This document shows, piece after piece, positions 36,721 through 46,320 of a stretch of DNA of 64,000 nt. Source of the stretch: an uncultured Clostridia bacterium (GTDB lineage: Bacteria; Bacillota; Clostridia; Saccharofermentanales; Saccharofermentanaceae); assembly GCA_946403085.1 (NCBI GenBank), contig CAMIYM010000003.1, positions 186,001-250,000 on the forward strand. The letters are read 5' to 3'. The notes beneath the pieces were generated by a model that saw nothing but the letters and a program-made list of their open reading frames with translations, did not search any database and was not told where the DNA came from. The position numbers and the translations under genes were made by a program. Position 1 is the stretch's first letter; every line of letters begins with the position of its first letter.

Positions 36721-36861
36721 GGACCATCCCTTTATCCCTATTAATCTATGGAGTATTTTATCATACGCGCGGGAACATATAATAACAGTTTATTTTGATA
36801 GGATTTGGGATTTAGTGATGATATAATTCTCAAATGTAGAATTCCAATGGGGAGGCTTATT

Positions 36862-39108
36862 ATGAAAAAGAAGTTAGTAAGTGCGATCCTTGCAGGTTCA
36901 ATGCTCCTTGGTGTTGCTTCCTGCTCACTGATCAAACCTACACAACCATCAGCATCTGAATCTGCGACAGAGTCAGAGACTTCAGAGACTACATTAGACC
37001 CCAATTCAATCAAGGGTTTCAATATGATCGAGAATGGCGATTTCGCATCTAAGGATCATGCATGGGGTACTTATTTTGAAGGTGGTGAAGCTACGCTTTC
37101 CGTAAACGATAAGGGCGAATTGCAGCTCGATATCAAGAAGGAAGGCAGTGTTAACTGGGCTAACCAGATCTTCTATGACGGATTCAGCGTCTATAAGAAC
37201 TGTAAGTATCAGATCCAGTTTGATGCATATTCAACTATCGAACGTGATGTCGAGTACAGGATCCAGATCAATGGTAAGGATTACCACCCTTATCATATCG
37301 AGACGATCAAAGTCGGACCTGAAGTAAAGCACTTTGATTTTACATTTACTATGGAAGAGGACAACGATCCCGCACCCCGTCTTTGCCTGAATATGGGTAA
37401 GTTTAAGGATGCTGAGGATCATGGTGAGCACTCTGTTATGTTTGATAATTTTGACCTCAGATGTATTGACGATTCAGGTTATGTCGCAAGTGAAGAGACA
37501 GGACCTGTTAAGAATTCTCCTATCAATCTTAACCAGATCGGATATCTTCCCAACGCTGAGAAGATTGCCGTTATGAACGGTGCTGCTATTGTCGATAAGG
37601 CATCAGTAATCGATGTTGCTACCGGCAAGAGCGTATTTGAAGGAGAGATAAATCCTGCGGTCAACAACAAATCCACCGGAAGAAATGAAGCGAGATTTGA
37701 TTTCTCAAGCGTAAAGACACCCGGCACTTATAAGATCAAGGCGGGCGATATCGAATCATGCGAATTCAAGATCGGTGATATGGTCTATGATGAGGCTTTC
37801 AAGGCATCACTCCGCATGTTCTATCTGCAGAGATGCGGATGCGAGCTTACATCTGATCGTGCAGGTGATTTTGCTCACGGCGTATGCCACGCGGAGAAAG
37901 CAACTGTATTCGGAACAAAGACAAAGATCGATGTATCAGGCGGCTGGCATGATGCAGGTGACTACGGAAGATATGTAGTATCCGGTGCCAAGGCTGCAGC
38001 TGACCTTATGCTCGCATATTCACTCTATCCGAATGCATTTGATGATGAACTCGGCATCCCTGAGTCAGGCAACGGAGTTCCGGATGTTCTTGATGAAGTA
38101 AAGTATGAGCTTGACTGGCTCTTCAAGATGCAGACATCTGACGGCGGCGTATACCACAAGGTTACATGTGCTAACTTCCCCGGCTTTGTAATGCCTGAAG
38201 AAGAGAAGGAAGAGCTGATCGTAACACCCGTTTCCACAACTGCAACAGGCGACTTCGCAGCTGTTATGGCAATGGCATCAGGCGTCTTTGCAAAGTTCGA
38301 TCAGAAGTATGCTGATAAGTGTCTTGCTGCTGCTGAAAAGGCTGCCAAGTATCTTGAGAGTCACACAGGCGTCGAAGGCACAGCAAACCCTGACGGTATC
38401 GTAACAGGTGAGTATGGTGATAAGTTCGACCTCGATGAAAGACTCTGGGCTTATGCAGAACTCTTTAAGGCAACAGGCAAGTCACAGTACGATGATAAGT
38501 TCAGCGAAGTTATGGCCAATGTAACATCCTGCGCGAAGGATCTCGGCTGGCAGGGCGTAAGTGCATATGCAGGTTATGCTTATCTTTCTGCCGACAAGAG
38601 CAAGGGTAAGTTCTACGATGTCGTTCTTGCAAGCTTTATGAGCGGTATCGCGGAGGTAGAGACATCTGCAATAGATGACAGCTATAACTCAACACTTAAG
38701 GAATATCCTTGGGGAAGCAACATGACTATCGCAAATAACGGTATGTACCTGCTTCTTTTCGATGCAATCAACGGAGAAGGCAAGGGTGATAACTGCGCAA
38801 GACAGCAGCTTAACTACCTCCTCGGAACAAATGGTACAGGATACTGCTTCCTGACAGGATTCGGAACACTGTCACCCACATCTACCCACCACAGACCTTC
38901 AGAGGCTAAGGGTAAGACTGTTCCAGGAATGCTTGTCGGAGGTCCTAACCAGAACCTCGAAGATCCTTATGCTGAAAAAGTGTTAAAGGATGTAGCTCCG
39001 GCACTTTGTTATGCGGATAACGATCAGGCATACTCTCTGAATGAAGTTACTATCTACTGGAATTCACCGCTTGTATTCCTTTTCGCATATGTAAGATCCA
39101 GAGGATGA
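36862..39108 (+). CDS. GH9 cellulase lipoprotein with CBM4/9-type and Ig-like domains
   Basis: A 748-residue endoglucanase. A lipobox (VASC, Cys near residue 21) anchors it outside the membrane, followed by a Ser/Thr/Glu tether. Residues about 50-200 look like a CBM4/9-type cellulose-binding module, about 215-305 like the CelD-type Ig-like domain, and about 310-745 form the GH9 (alpha/alpha)6 barrel. The nucleophile-side motif GGWHDAGDYGRY and the acid Glu in NEVTIYWNSPLV are intact, as is HHRPSE. ATG 36862 follows GGGGAGG. It is monocistronic with a terminator after it and provides extracellular cellulose cleavage. Confidence 0.93.
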   Translation: MKKKLVSAILAGSMLLGVASCSLIKPTQPSASESATESETSETTLDPNSIKGFNMIENGDFASKDHAWGTYFEGGEATLSVNDKGELQLDIKKEGSVNWANQIFYDGFSVYKNCKYQIQFDAYSTIERDVEYRIQINGKDYHPYHIETIKVGPEVKHFDFTFTMEEDNDPAPRLCLNMGKFKDAEDHGEHSVMFDNFDLRCIDDSGYVASEETGPVKNSPINLNQIGYLPNAEKIAVMNGAAIVDKASVIDVATGKSVFEGEINPAVNNKSTGRNEARFDFSSVKTPGTYKIKAGDIESCEFKIGDMVYDEAFKASLRMFYLQRCGCELTSDRAGDFAHGVCHAEKATVFGTKTKIDVSGGWHDAGDYGRYVVSGAKAAADLMLAYSLYPNAFDDELGIPESGNGVPDVLDEVKYELDWLFKMQTSDGGVYHKVTCANFPGFVMPEEEKEELIVTPVSTTATGDFAAVMAMASGVFAKFDQKYADKCLAAAEKAAKYLESHTGVEGTANPDGIVTGEYGDKFDLDERLWAYAELFKATGKSQYDDKFSEVMANVTSCAKDLGWQGVSAYAGYAYLSADKSKGKFYDVVLASFMSGIAEVETSAIDDSYNSTLKEYPWGSNMTIANNGMYLLLFDAINGEGKGDNCARQQLNYLLGTNGTGYCFLTGFGTLSPTSTHHRPSEAKGKTVPGMLVGGPNQNLEDPYAEKVLKDVAPALCYADNDQAYSLNEVTIYWNSPLVFLFAYVRSRG

Positions 39109-39137
39109 TCTGACTGTAGAACAACAGAAAACTGAAT

Positions 39138-39170
39138 GAGCCGGTTCCGGGAATGGAGCCGGCTCTTTTT
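39138..39170 (+). terminator. Intrinsic terminator after the GH9 gene
   Basis: GAGCCGG and CCGGCTC pair, followed by TTTTT. Confidence 0.85.
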
Positions 39171-39220
39171 ATGTTAGAATTATCTTTATAATGAGGCTCG
39201 AAAATAAGGAGGAACGACTT

Positions 39221-39991
39221 GTGGACTCTAACTACTATGACATGATCTTCAAGCGCAGATCTTTCCACAGATACGGTGAACCGGACGGCAAGACGATAAC
39301 CACGGAAGAACTGAATGATATAAAGGAAATGTGGTATAAGTTCATTCCTCTTTTCGAAGGCATAGAGACAAAGATAAAGATAGTTCCTGGAAGTGAGACA
39401 AGCTGTAACAGAGGAGAGGAATACTGCATTCTCATCTACAGTGAGAAGAAGCCGGGATATCTTCCTAATATCGGATATATCGGTGAACAGTTAGATCTGT
39501 ATCTTACTGCCAGGGGAATAGGACCTCTCTGGTTCGGTGTGGGCAGGACAAAAGAGCGCAGGTTCGAAGGTCTTGAATACGTCATCATGATGGCTATCCG
39601 CAAGATAGATGATGATTCAAAGTTCAGGACACCTGGTGATCTTTCGACTTTTAACCGTGTGCCGGTTGAAGAGTTCTGGGAAGGTCCTGTAATTGACGGT
39701 ATCACGGAAGTCGTAAGACTTACTCCGACAGCATGTAATATACAGCCTTGGAGAGTAGTAAATAAAGGTGATGGCACACTTGATGTTTACCGTTACAGAC
39801 GCCCCGGAAAGCATGGCATCATCCCGCCGTTCCTGCTCGCTTTTTACGGCGGCATAGACATCGGAATATTCATGCTTTTCATGGACCTTTGCCTGGAGCA
39901 TCAGGGAATATCTTTTGAACGCACATTAACACCGGACAACGGCAATTTCAAAAGACTGAACCTTAACGCTGTCTATAAACTCAAGAACTGA
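39221..39991 (+). CDS. Nitroreductase-family protein (TM1586-like)
   Basis: A 256-residue FMN-binding nitroreductase-fold protein of the putative TM nitroreductase group. FKRRSFHRYG near the start and PTACNIQPWRVV near residue 170 resemble the two flavin phosphate-binding segments, as in tandem half-domains. I assign the GTG at 39221 as start because AAGGAGG lies 8 bases before it; an in-frame ATG at 39191 precedes that site. The substrate is not known. It converges with the cNMP-binding gene. Confidence 0.8.
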   Translation: MDSNYYDMIFKRRSFHRYGEPDGKTITTEELNDIKEMWYKFIPLFEGIETKIKIVPGSETSCNRGEEYCILIYSEKKPGYLPNIGYIGEQLDLYLTARGIGPLWFGVGRTKERRFEGLEYVIMMAIRKIDDDSKFRTPGDLSTFNRVPVEEFWEGPVIDGITEVVRLTPTACNIQPWRVVNKGDGTLDVYRYRRPGKHGIIPPFLLAFYGGIDIGIFMLFMDLCLEHQGISFERTLTPDNGNFKRLNLNAVYKLKN

Positions 39992-40005
39992 AAACAAATA
40001 CCTGA

Positions 40006-40914
40006 TTATCTCTTATTGTAGAGTTCAGTGATCTCTTTGCATGTGATCAGGAAATCGTTGTTTACCTTTCTTAACCTGTAGGAAAGATGACGCAGGATAA
40101 GATCGATCTTAACAGGACATGTGCGGTAAATGGATTCGAGATCTTCAAGATAGATTATCTCCACGCATGTGTTATCTGTCTCTGCGATCGCAGTCGAGCT
40201 GCGGGGTGCTTCTGTCAGAAGACCCATCTCACCAAAGAAAGCTACGGACTCTAAATCGGCAGTCTTTACCTGATCTGCTTTGCCGTAGTTCTGATATATC
40301 CCTACTTTGCCTGCATAAAGGACATACATGCAGGGGGCATCATCACCTTCGCTGAAAATTGGTGCGCCTTTAGTGTAAGATACGAGTTCGCCGGAGCCTT
40401 CGTCTGAGAAAACCTCCTTGGCATCACGGAGTGCCTCTGCGCTCGGTTCGATGATCATGTTCTTGTTTGACTGATACATGTCGACATGCTTCTTGATCAT
40501 CGAGAATAAGGACTTTTTCTTCGATGCATCCGCTTCTTTAAGCTGGTTTAAAAGTTCGGACGCTTCGTTCTGATCCTTGATCATGGCATCTACTCTGTTT
40601 CCGAGGTAGATCATGAGCTTGATTATCCTGTCGGTATCTTCCGAGAAATATGCCCTGAGTTCGTCTCCGGGTATCTCCAAGACTTTTACATTGCCGGAAG
40701 CTACTATCGTCGCGCTCCTGGGGTATTCTTCAAGGATGGACATCTCACCGAAGTATTCACCTTCTTTGATAGTGGCAAGCTTGATCTGATCGTTCTTGCC
40801 GAAGCCGGCATATACGAGAGCGCTGCCTTCCAAAAGCTGGAAAAAGCTTCTTCCGATGTCACCTTCATTGATGATGATCTCGCCGTTCCTGAAAGTCTTC
40901 TCAATAATACCCAT
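40006..40914 (-). CDS. Protein with two cyclic-nucleotide-binding domains
   Basis: A 302-residue soluble protein made of two Crp-type cNMP-binding domains (about 5-120 and 170-285) joined by a helical linker. Each has the phosphate-binding cassette with its Arg: YFGEMSILEEYPRSATI and FFGEMGLLTEAPRSSTAI. There is no helix-turn-helix, kinase or channel domain, so it could be an adaptor or regulatory subunit. It is the only visible cNMP receptor in the window and a candidate target of the CHASE2 cyclase at 4392. Confidence 0.85.
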   Translation of the reverse strand: MGIIEKTFRNGEIIINEGDIGRSFFQLLEGSALVYAGFGKNDQIKLATIKEGEYFGEMSILEEYPRSATIVASGNVKVLEIPGDELRAYFSEDTDRIIKLMIYLGNRVDAMIKDQNEASELLNQLKEADASKKKSLFSMIKKHVDMYQSNKNMIIEPSAEALRDAKEVFSDEGSGELVSYTKGAPIFSEGDDAPCMYVLYAGKVGIYQNYGKADQVKTADLESVAFFGEMGLLTEAPRSSTAIAETDNTCVEIIYLEDLESIYRTCPVKIDLILRHLSYRLRKVNNDFLITCKEITELYNKR

Positions 40915-41040
40915 ATAGCAATCTTCCTTTCAGATCAGTAGCAGTGGATCCGAAGGACCCCGCTTCCTTTTATTGTATCAGATAGCAGGGCAAATTATCT
41001 GTCTGATATAAGGTCATTTTCAGCTGTTGATAGGGCATGT

Positions 41041-41070
41041 TTGAGTAAATACCTATTAAACTGATATAAT
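41041..41070 (+). promoter_or_regulatory. Promoter of the lipoprotein-surE operon
   Basis: TTGAGT (41041-41046) and TATAAT (41065-41070) are 18 bases apart, about 60 bases upstream of the lipoprotein start. Confidence 0.7.
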
Positions 41071-41129
41071 ATATTTTATGTAATGGCGGCCCTTTGACGA
41101 TCTTGATGAATCATCAGGAGGAAACGGGA

Positions 41130-41651
41130 ATGAGAAAGCTCTGTTCAGTGATCCTTGCTGCGGCACTTATCCTCTCTATTGCTGCTTGCAATACATTTGC
41201 GCCGGAAACATCCGGCACCATATCTGATACTTCTGTATCCTCTGATCCGGCTATAAGCACTTCCGGTTCTGATACTGTTGAGAGCACCGGCGAATCAACT
41301 TCAGATACAACTCATGGTAAAGAGACTTTGTCTGATATCGGCGAGAATTATTTTAAGGATGTATCTCCCGATGATGTCGAGACTGATAAAGATACAGGCA
41401 TCGTATATGTTAAGAACCAGCTTCTTATCAGCTGTGAGATAGGAACCCCCAAGGAGGAGATCGAGAAGATCTGCAAAGAGATCGATGCCGAGATAGTGGG
41501 CTATATCGAGATCACGAGCGATTTCCAGATCGAGTTTAATAAGGACCATACATATGCTGAACTTCTTGAGGAAGGAAAAGCACTTGAAAATCAGTATGAA
41601 TTTATTAGAATGGCATCGATAAATCCTGCCTACGGCATATCATACGATTAA
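41130..41651 (+). CDS. Lipoprotein with a domain like subtilase propeptides
   Basis: A 173-residue lipoprotein: signal peptide ending in the lipobox IAAC (Cys near residue 20), then a Ser/Thr-rich tether to about residue 70. The folded part (about 90-173) has the pattern ILVKNxxLIS...GTPKEEIEKICKEIDAEIVGYIE...YAELLEEGKAL and an ending ASINPAYG. This resembles the N-terminal prodomain that precedes clostridial S8 peptidases, but no peptidase domain follows. The match is from memory of the family pattern. ATG 41130 has GGAGGAAAC upstream. SurE follows 19 bases later. Confidence 0.6.
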   Translation: MRKLCSVILAAALILSIAACNTFAPETSGTISDTSVSSDPAISTSGSDTVESTGESTSDTTHGKETLSDIGENYFKDVSPDDVETDKDTGIVYVKNQLLISCEIGTPKEEIEKICKEIDAEIVGYIEITSDFQIEFNKDHTYAELLEEGKALENQYEFIRMASINPAYGISYD

Positions 41652-41670
41652 CAGTCAGAGGTTTTAATAG

Positions 41671-42384
41671 ATGAGAAAGATTTTGGTAAGCAACGATGAT
41701 GGCATTGATTCTGAAGGGCTTGCCAGACTTGTTAAGGTCGGCAGAAAATTCGGTGAGGTGTGGGTAGTCGCACCAAGTAAACAATATAGCGCGATGTCTC
41801 ATTCGGCAACGTTCTGGAAACCGGTTGATGTCTGGCCTGTGGATTTCCCCGTTGAAGGAGTTCATGCATTCTGCACTTCAGGAACTCCTTCTGACTGCGT
41901 AAGCATCGGACTTAATGAGATCGTTCCCGGTGGACCTGACCTTGTATTCTGCGGAATTAACTGTGGTTTTAACATCGCATCGGACATTCAGTATTCCGCC
42001 ACTGTAGGTTCTGCACTCGAGGCTGCCAATCATCACATACATACTATTGCGTTCTCGGAATCGCATGAAGGTGATCATAGAGTTACTGACAAGTATATCG
42101 AACAGATTGCAGCAGAACTCGTTGACAGGCCTTTGGAACGTAATGAGATCTGGAATGTCAATTTCCCCAACTGCTCTCTTGATGAATGCAAGGGTATCAT
42201 GTATGACTGCGTATTGTCGCAGGATGATTTCTATGCCGGCGGTTATGACGTCGTTGCAAAAGACGGTGACAAGATATCTTATATGGTTAACTTTGAACGT
42301 GACTGGACTGCAACTGAGGGCACGGATCTTTATGCCATCATGAATAATTATGTATCAGTCGGCAGAGTGAAGAATTACAGCTGA
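41671..42384 (+). CDS. surE: 5'/3'-nucleotidase SurE
   Basis: A 237-residue SurE phosphatase that dephosphorylates nucleoside monophosphates. The metal-binding N-terminus ILVSNDDGIDSEGL, the later SGTPSDCV and GINCGFN segments are conserved. It is the second gene of the run starting at 41130, and DUF1295 follows 10 bases after its stop. Confidence 0.92.
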   Translation: MRKILVSNDDGIDSEGLARLVKVGRKFGEVWVVAPSKQYSAMSHSATFWKPVDVWPVDFPVEGVHAFCTSGTPSDCVSIGLNEIVPGGPDLVFCGINCGFNIASDIQYSATVGSALEAANHHIHTIAFSESHEGDHRVTDKYIEQIAAELVDRPLERNEIWNVNFPNCSLDECKGIMYDCVLSQDDFYAGGYDVVAKDGDKISYMVNFERDWTATEGTDLYAIMNNYVSVGRVKNYS

Positions 42385-42394
42385 GAACAGGGAT

Positions 42395-43249
42395 ATGGAC
42401 GCGGTCAAGAACAGTAAAGTGGTAAGCATTCTAATTATCGCAGTCATTTATGTGATGGCTGTTCTTCTGGGTGCTTATATCTATCTCATGCTTCCGTTCG
42501 CATTCTGGCTTAATCTCCTGATCGCCGATGCCGCTGCAACAGTCTTCGTATATGTATTCAGTGTGATCTTCAATAATGCATCAGTATATGATCCTTACTG
42601 GAGTGTCCAGCCGGTAATTATTATTGCAGGTTTTGCACTGGGTTCGAAGATCACAGCAGCATCACTTCTTCTGATCGTCTCGATCGTATATTGGGGAGTA
42701 AGGCTTACTGCTAACTGGGCATACACATTCGGAGGCCTTAAACATCAGGACTGGCGCTACACCAAATACCAGAATGAGACGGGAAGACTCTATCAGATAG
42801 TAAACTTTGCCGGGATCCACATGATGCCGACACTGATAGTTTACCTGTGCACTCTTCCTGCAGTATTCGTAACGAGGGAAGAGTCTGATGCCAATATCGG
42901 AAGTGTCATCGGAACAGTAATCTGCCTTGGTGCAGCGACATTACAGCTTTTCGCTGATGTTCAGATGCAGAAGTTCAGAAAGAGCGGTACCAAAGGGCTT
43001 ATCCGCACGGGCCTTTGGAAGTATGCCAGACATCCCAATTACTTAGGTGAGATATCTATGTGGTGGGGTATCGCTATCCAGGCGGTATCTGTAATGCCGG
43101 AACGCTGGTGGCTGATTGCCGGTGCTGTTGCAAATACGGTCCTGTTCCTGACGGTAAGCATTCCTCTTGCAGATAAAAGACAGTCAAAAAAGCCTGGCTA
43201 TGCCGATTATAAGGCCTGCACAAGATGCCTTTTGCCGATCCCGAAGTGA
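42395..43249 (+). CDS. DUF1295 membrane protein, steroid-5-alpha-reductase-like
   Basis: A 284-residue polytopic protein with about seven membrane helices. The C-terminal half holds the DUF1295/ICMT-like motifs GLWKYARHPNYLGEISMWWG, and the central one reads YDPYWSVQP. Enzymes of this fold reduce or methylate isoprenoid or steroid-like lipids; the bacterial substrate is unknown. It is in the surE operon. Confidence 0.85.
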   Translation: MDAVKNSKVVSILIIAVIYVMAVLLGAYIYLMLPFAFWLNLLIADAAATVFVYVFSVIFNNASVYDPYWSVQPVIIIAGFALGSKITAASLLLIVSIVYWGVRLTANWAYTFGGLKHQDWRYTKYQNETGRLYQIVNFAGIHMMPTLIVYLCTLPAVFVTREESDANIGSVIGTVICLGAATLQLFADVQMQKFRKSGTKGLIRTGLWKYARHPNYLGEISMWWGIAIQAVSVMPERWWLIAGAVANTVLFLTVSIPLADKRQSKKPGYADYKACTRCLLPIPK

Positions 43250-43333
43250 CAGGCCAAATCCCGCCTTGTGTTCTATGGTAAAATATAAGTTAAGCATTTA
43301 TCTTTAAATACCTAAAAAGGGAGGATCGTCTGT

Positions 43334-44491
43334 ATGGAAAATGTTGAGTCCAATTCTGTTGATACCAGATCAGTGGATAAGAAGCGTTTATTTGCTTTCA
43401 TTGCCTTTGCATATGGAATCTCATTTGTCATGATGATCCCGATGTATATCGGCAAGATGAAAGGGTTGGATATTACCCAGATCGTAAATGCCCAGATGTG
43501 CTCTCCTGCAGCAGGTGTTGCAATAGGCTATCTTCTCTTTATGAAAGGCGAAAAGCGCGTCCCAAAGTTCTTCATGGTCGTGCTGGTCCTCAATTACATT
43601 ATCCAGCTGTTTCTCGGTATCGCGAGTGTTTTCTTTATGCCTTTTTCATCTTCGGATGTTATCGATCTTGCTGAGATCCTTGGTTCATCCGGCATGAGTT
43701 CTGATATTACGGGAGTTTCCACAAAGATTCCTGTCGGTCAGTTATATAATTTGATAGGCCAGTCTGTTCTTGTCGAATTCTCGCTCCTTCTCTGGATAGC
43801 TTATTTTGTTGCAGGTAAGGAGAGACGTAAGTTTGTTGGCCTTTCACGCAATAGGGAAGGCTTGGGAATCCTTATGGTCCTTCTCTTTATCGCTCTTTAC
43901 TCTTTAAGAACGCTTGGGCCGGTCTTTGCAGAGGCGGCATTTACCAATACAATGCCCCAGACATTGGATGCGTATTTACAGCTTACTCAGAACTCATTGT
44001 TCTGGGCATCTGTAATAAGTCTCCCCATCAATTATGTGCTGACTGTAATCGCTTTCTTTGGTGAGGAATATGGCTGGAGATCCTATCTGCAGCCCATCAT
44101 GCAGAAGAAGTTCGGATTGAAGCTGGGCGTTATCCTCCTGGGTATCGTATGGGGCTTGTGGCATATTCCGGTAGATACGATGTTCTATACAGAGGATTCA
44201 GTTCCCCAGATGATCATTGGCCAGATCATTACATGCGTATTTATAGGCATCTTCTTCGGCTTCGTCTATCTTAAGACAAACAATATCTGGATCTGCGTAT
44301 GCATGCATTTCCTTAACAATAATCTTATTCCGATCTTTACCGGTACATTTACGGCAGATGTTATGCAGAACCAGCATGTGCCGTGGTTCTACCTCATCGA
44401 GATCTTCGTTCTTGATCTTGTGGTATTCGGATTATTCATCTTTGCTAAGGAATATAGAAAGAAGAAAGAAGTAAAGACAGCCGATGCGTGA
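43334..44491 (+). CDS. CPBP-family intramembrane protease
   Basis: A 385-residue polytopic protein of the CPBP (type II CAAX protease) family. The catalytic EE pair is in FFGEEYGWRSYL near residue 240 and the metal-site His in WGLWHIPV near residue 278, with a third motif HFLNNN later. Such proteins cleave membrane peptides or modify bacteriocin immunity. GGGAGGATC precedes the ATG at some distance. Its last 8 bases overlap the next gene. Confidence 0.87.
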   Translation: MENVESNSVDTRSVDKKRLFAFIAFAYGISFVMMIPMYIGKMKGLDITQIVNAQMCSPAAGVAIGYLLFMKGEKRVPKFFMVVLVLNYIIQLFLGIASVFFMPFSSSDVIDLAEILGSSGMSSDITGVSTKIPVGQLYNLIGQSVLVEFSLLLWIAYFVAGKERRKFVGLSRNREGLGILMVLLFIALYSLRTLGPVFAEAAFTNTMPQTLDAYLQLTQNSLFWASVISLPINYVLTVIAFFGEEYGWRSYLQPIMQKKFGLKLGVILLGIVWGLWHIPVDTMFYTEDSVPQMIIGQIITCVFIGIFFGFVYLKTNNIWICVCMHFLNNNLIPIFTGTFTADVMQNQHVPWFYLIEIFVLDLVVFGLFIFAKEYRKKKEVKTADA

Positions 44492-45464
44492 TTTTACAGT
44501 AAGTAAATCTCAGGACGGACTTCATGTCGTTAAGGCTTCCATAGAAGCTTTTCCGCAGCTCAAGTCAGCCGATCTTTTCCACGCGCTAAAAAGACGCGAT
44601 ATCAGGATAGACGGTAAGAAGATCAATAAAGACATAGCAGTTAAGGCCGGCAGTGTAGTAGAGATATGGCTGCCGGATGAACTTTTCGATTCGGCGAAGA
44701 AAGCTCCCAAGGCAAAGCCCGCCGGAAAGATGTATGAGATCGTCGCTGAGACAAAGGGGCTTCTCATAGTCAACAAATCGCAGGGTATTGCCGTCCATTC
44801 GGGAAAGAGCGATATAGAAGATACTCTTATCGACCAGATAAGATCCCAGACCAGATATAAGGATGCAGAGCTCTGCCACCGTATCGACATGAATACGGGC
44901 GGCCTGGTGCTCATTGCCAAGAACAAGGCTGCTCTTGCTGACTGTGTCGAACTGTTTAAGAACGGTCTTGTCACCAAGCGTTACAGAGCCCTTGTTTTGG
45001 GTGAACCGGACGTTGGTGAACCTTCGGTAGGTGAGGACGGCACGCTCTATAAGGAAGTAACCGGATATCTCGAAAAGACAAAAGCCGGCAAAGTCTATAT
45101 CCATGACGAGAAGCAGCCGGGCGATCTTGATATCGCCACAAAATACAGGATCCTGAAGACATTCGAAAACGCAGGACCTGACGGTGAGAGCGTATCAGAC
45201 CTTGAACTTGAATTGGTCACGGGAAGAACGCATCAGATCAGGGCGCAGTTTGCTCATCTGGGCCATCCTGTCATCGGAGACGGCAATTACGGAAGGAATA
45301 AGGTAAACCTTCATTTCGAGACTTCAGACGGAAAGAAGGTAAAGTACCAGCAGCTGTTTTCCTGTCAGATCATGTTCGGAAGGATCCCGGCTAACAACAT
45401 GCACGTTGACGTGTCGGGCAAAACCTTTAAAATAGGACCAGACTATAATGTTCGCCTGAAATAG
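44484..45464 (+). CDS. 23S rRNA pseudouridine synthase, RluC/RluD family
   Basis: A 326-residue enzyme with an N-terminal S4 domain (about 18-70; DLFHALKRRDIRIDGKKI) and the synthase domain with HRIDMNTGGLVLIAKN near residue 133 (catalytic Asp). ELVTGRTHQIRAQFAHLGHP near residue 245 completes the signature. It overlaps the end of the CPBP gene by 8 bases. Target uridines are not determined by sequence alone. Confidence 0.9.
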   Translation: MRDFTVSKSQDGLHVVKASIEAFPQLKSADLFHALKRRDIRIDGKKINKDIAVKAGSVVEIWLPDELFDSAKKAPKAKPAGKMYEIVAETKGLLIVNKSQGIAVHSGKSDIEDTLIDQIRSQTRYKDAELCHRIDMNTGGLVLIAKNKAALADCVELFKNGLVTKRYRALVLGEPDVGEPSVGEDGTLYKEVTGYLEKTKAGKVYIHDEKQPGDLDIATKYRILKTFENAGPDGESVSDLELELVTGRTHQIRAQFAHLGHPVIGDGNYGRNKVNLHFETSDGKKVKYQQLFSCQIMFGRIPANNMHVDVSGKTFKIGPDYNVRLK

Positions 45465-45480
45465 GGGAAGAAGGATATTG

Positions 45481-46320
45481 ATGACTGATAACAGACCGAT
45501 CGGAGTTTTCGATTCAGGTATAGGAGGACTTACTGTCCTTAGAGAGATCTGGAGAACGGTGCCGCAGGAAGGCACCATCTATTTTGGTGACAATTCCAGA
45601 TCACCTTACGGCACAAAGTCCAGAAGCACTGTCATCCGCTATTCTCTGCAGAACATGAAGTTCCTTGAAGATAATGACGTCAAGATGATCGTCGTCGCAT
45701 GCAATACAGCAAGCGCATATGCATATGAGGAGCTTAAGGCAAGGGCGAAGGTTCCTGTTGTTGAAGTGGTAACTCCGGGTGCGGATGTCGCCTGCCGTGC
45801 CACCAAGAACGGCAAGATAGGCATTATCGCCACCAAAGCTACTGTATCCACGGGAGTCTATAAAGATGCCGTCGAGAAGAGGGCAAAAGAACTTGGTATG
45901 AACGATATCGAGATCTTCCAGCAGGCGTGCCCGCTCTTTGTCTCACTTGCAGAAGAAGGCTGGTGGGATACGGAAGTTACAAAGCTTACGGCTGAAGAAT
46001 ATTTGAAGCCCTTGAAGGAAGCAGGCGTTGATACTCTCGTTATGGCGTGCACACACTATCCCTTGCTTTCAAAGGTTATTAAAGAAGTTATGGGTGACGA
46101 TGTTGTCCTCGTAAATACCGGAGAGGCTACGGCACAGGTCGTAAGGGAGCTTCTCGAAAAGGAAGGAACTGCTTCTGAAGGCAATATTAGTCCCGTAAGG
46201 CAATTCTATACAAGCGATGAGCCTGAACTTTTCGAGCAGGTTGCAACGCCGTTCTTAGGCGAGGGACTGCCTTCCGGAACAAAGCATTTTACTACTGACA
46301 GATATGAGGTAACCCTTTAA
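45481..46320 (+). CDS. murI: Glutamate racemase
   Basis: A 279-residue racemase that supplies D-glutamate for peptidoglycan. Both catalytic cysteines are present, in VVACNTASAYA and VMACTHYPLL, as is the N-terminal GVFDSGIGGLTVLRE. I use ATG 45481, with AGAAGGA upstream. Its stop codon shares one base with the next start, so the genes are coupled. Confidence 0.95.
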   Translation: MTDNRPIGVFDSGIGGLTVLREIWRTVPQEGTIYFGDNSRSPYGTKSRSTVIRYSLQNMKFLEDNDVKMIVVACNTASAYAYEELKARAKVPVVEVVTPGADVACRATKNGKIGIIATKATVSTGVYKDAVEKRAKELGMNDIEIFQQACPLFVSLAEEGWWDTEVTKLTAEEYLKPLKEAGVDTLVMACTHYPLLSKVIKEVMGDDVVLVNTGEATAQVVRELLEKEGTASEGNISPVRQFYTSDEPELFEQVATPFLGEGLPSGTKHFTTDRYEVTL

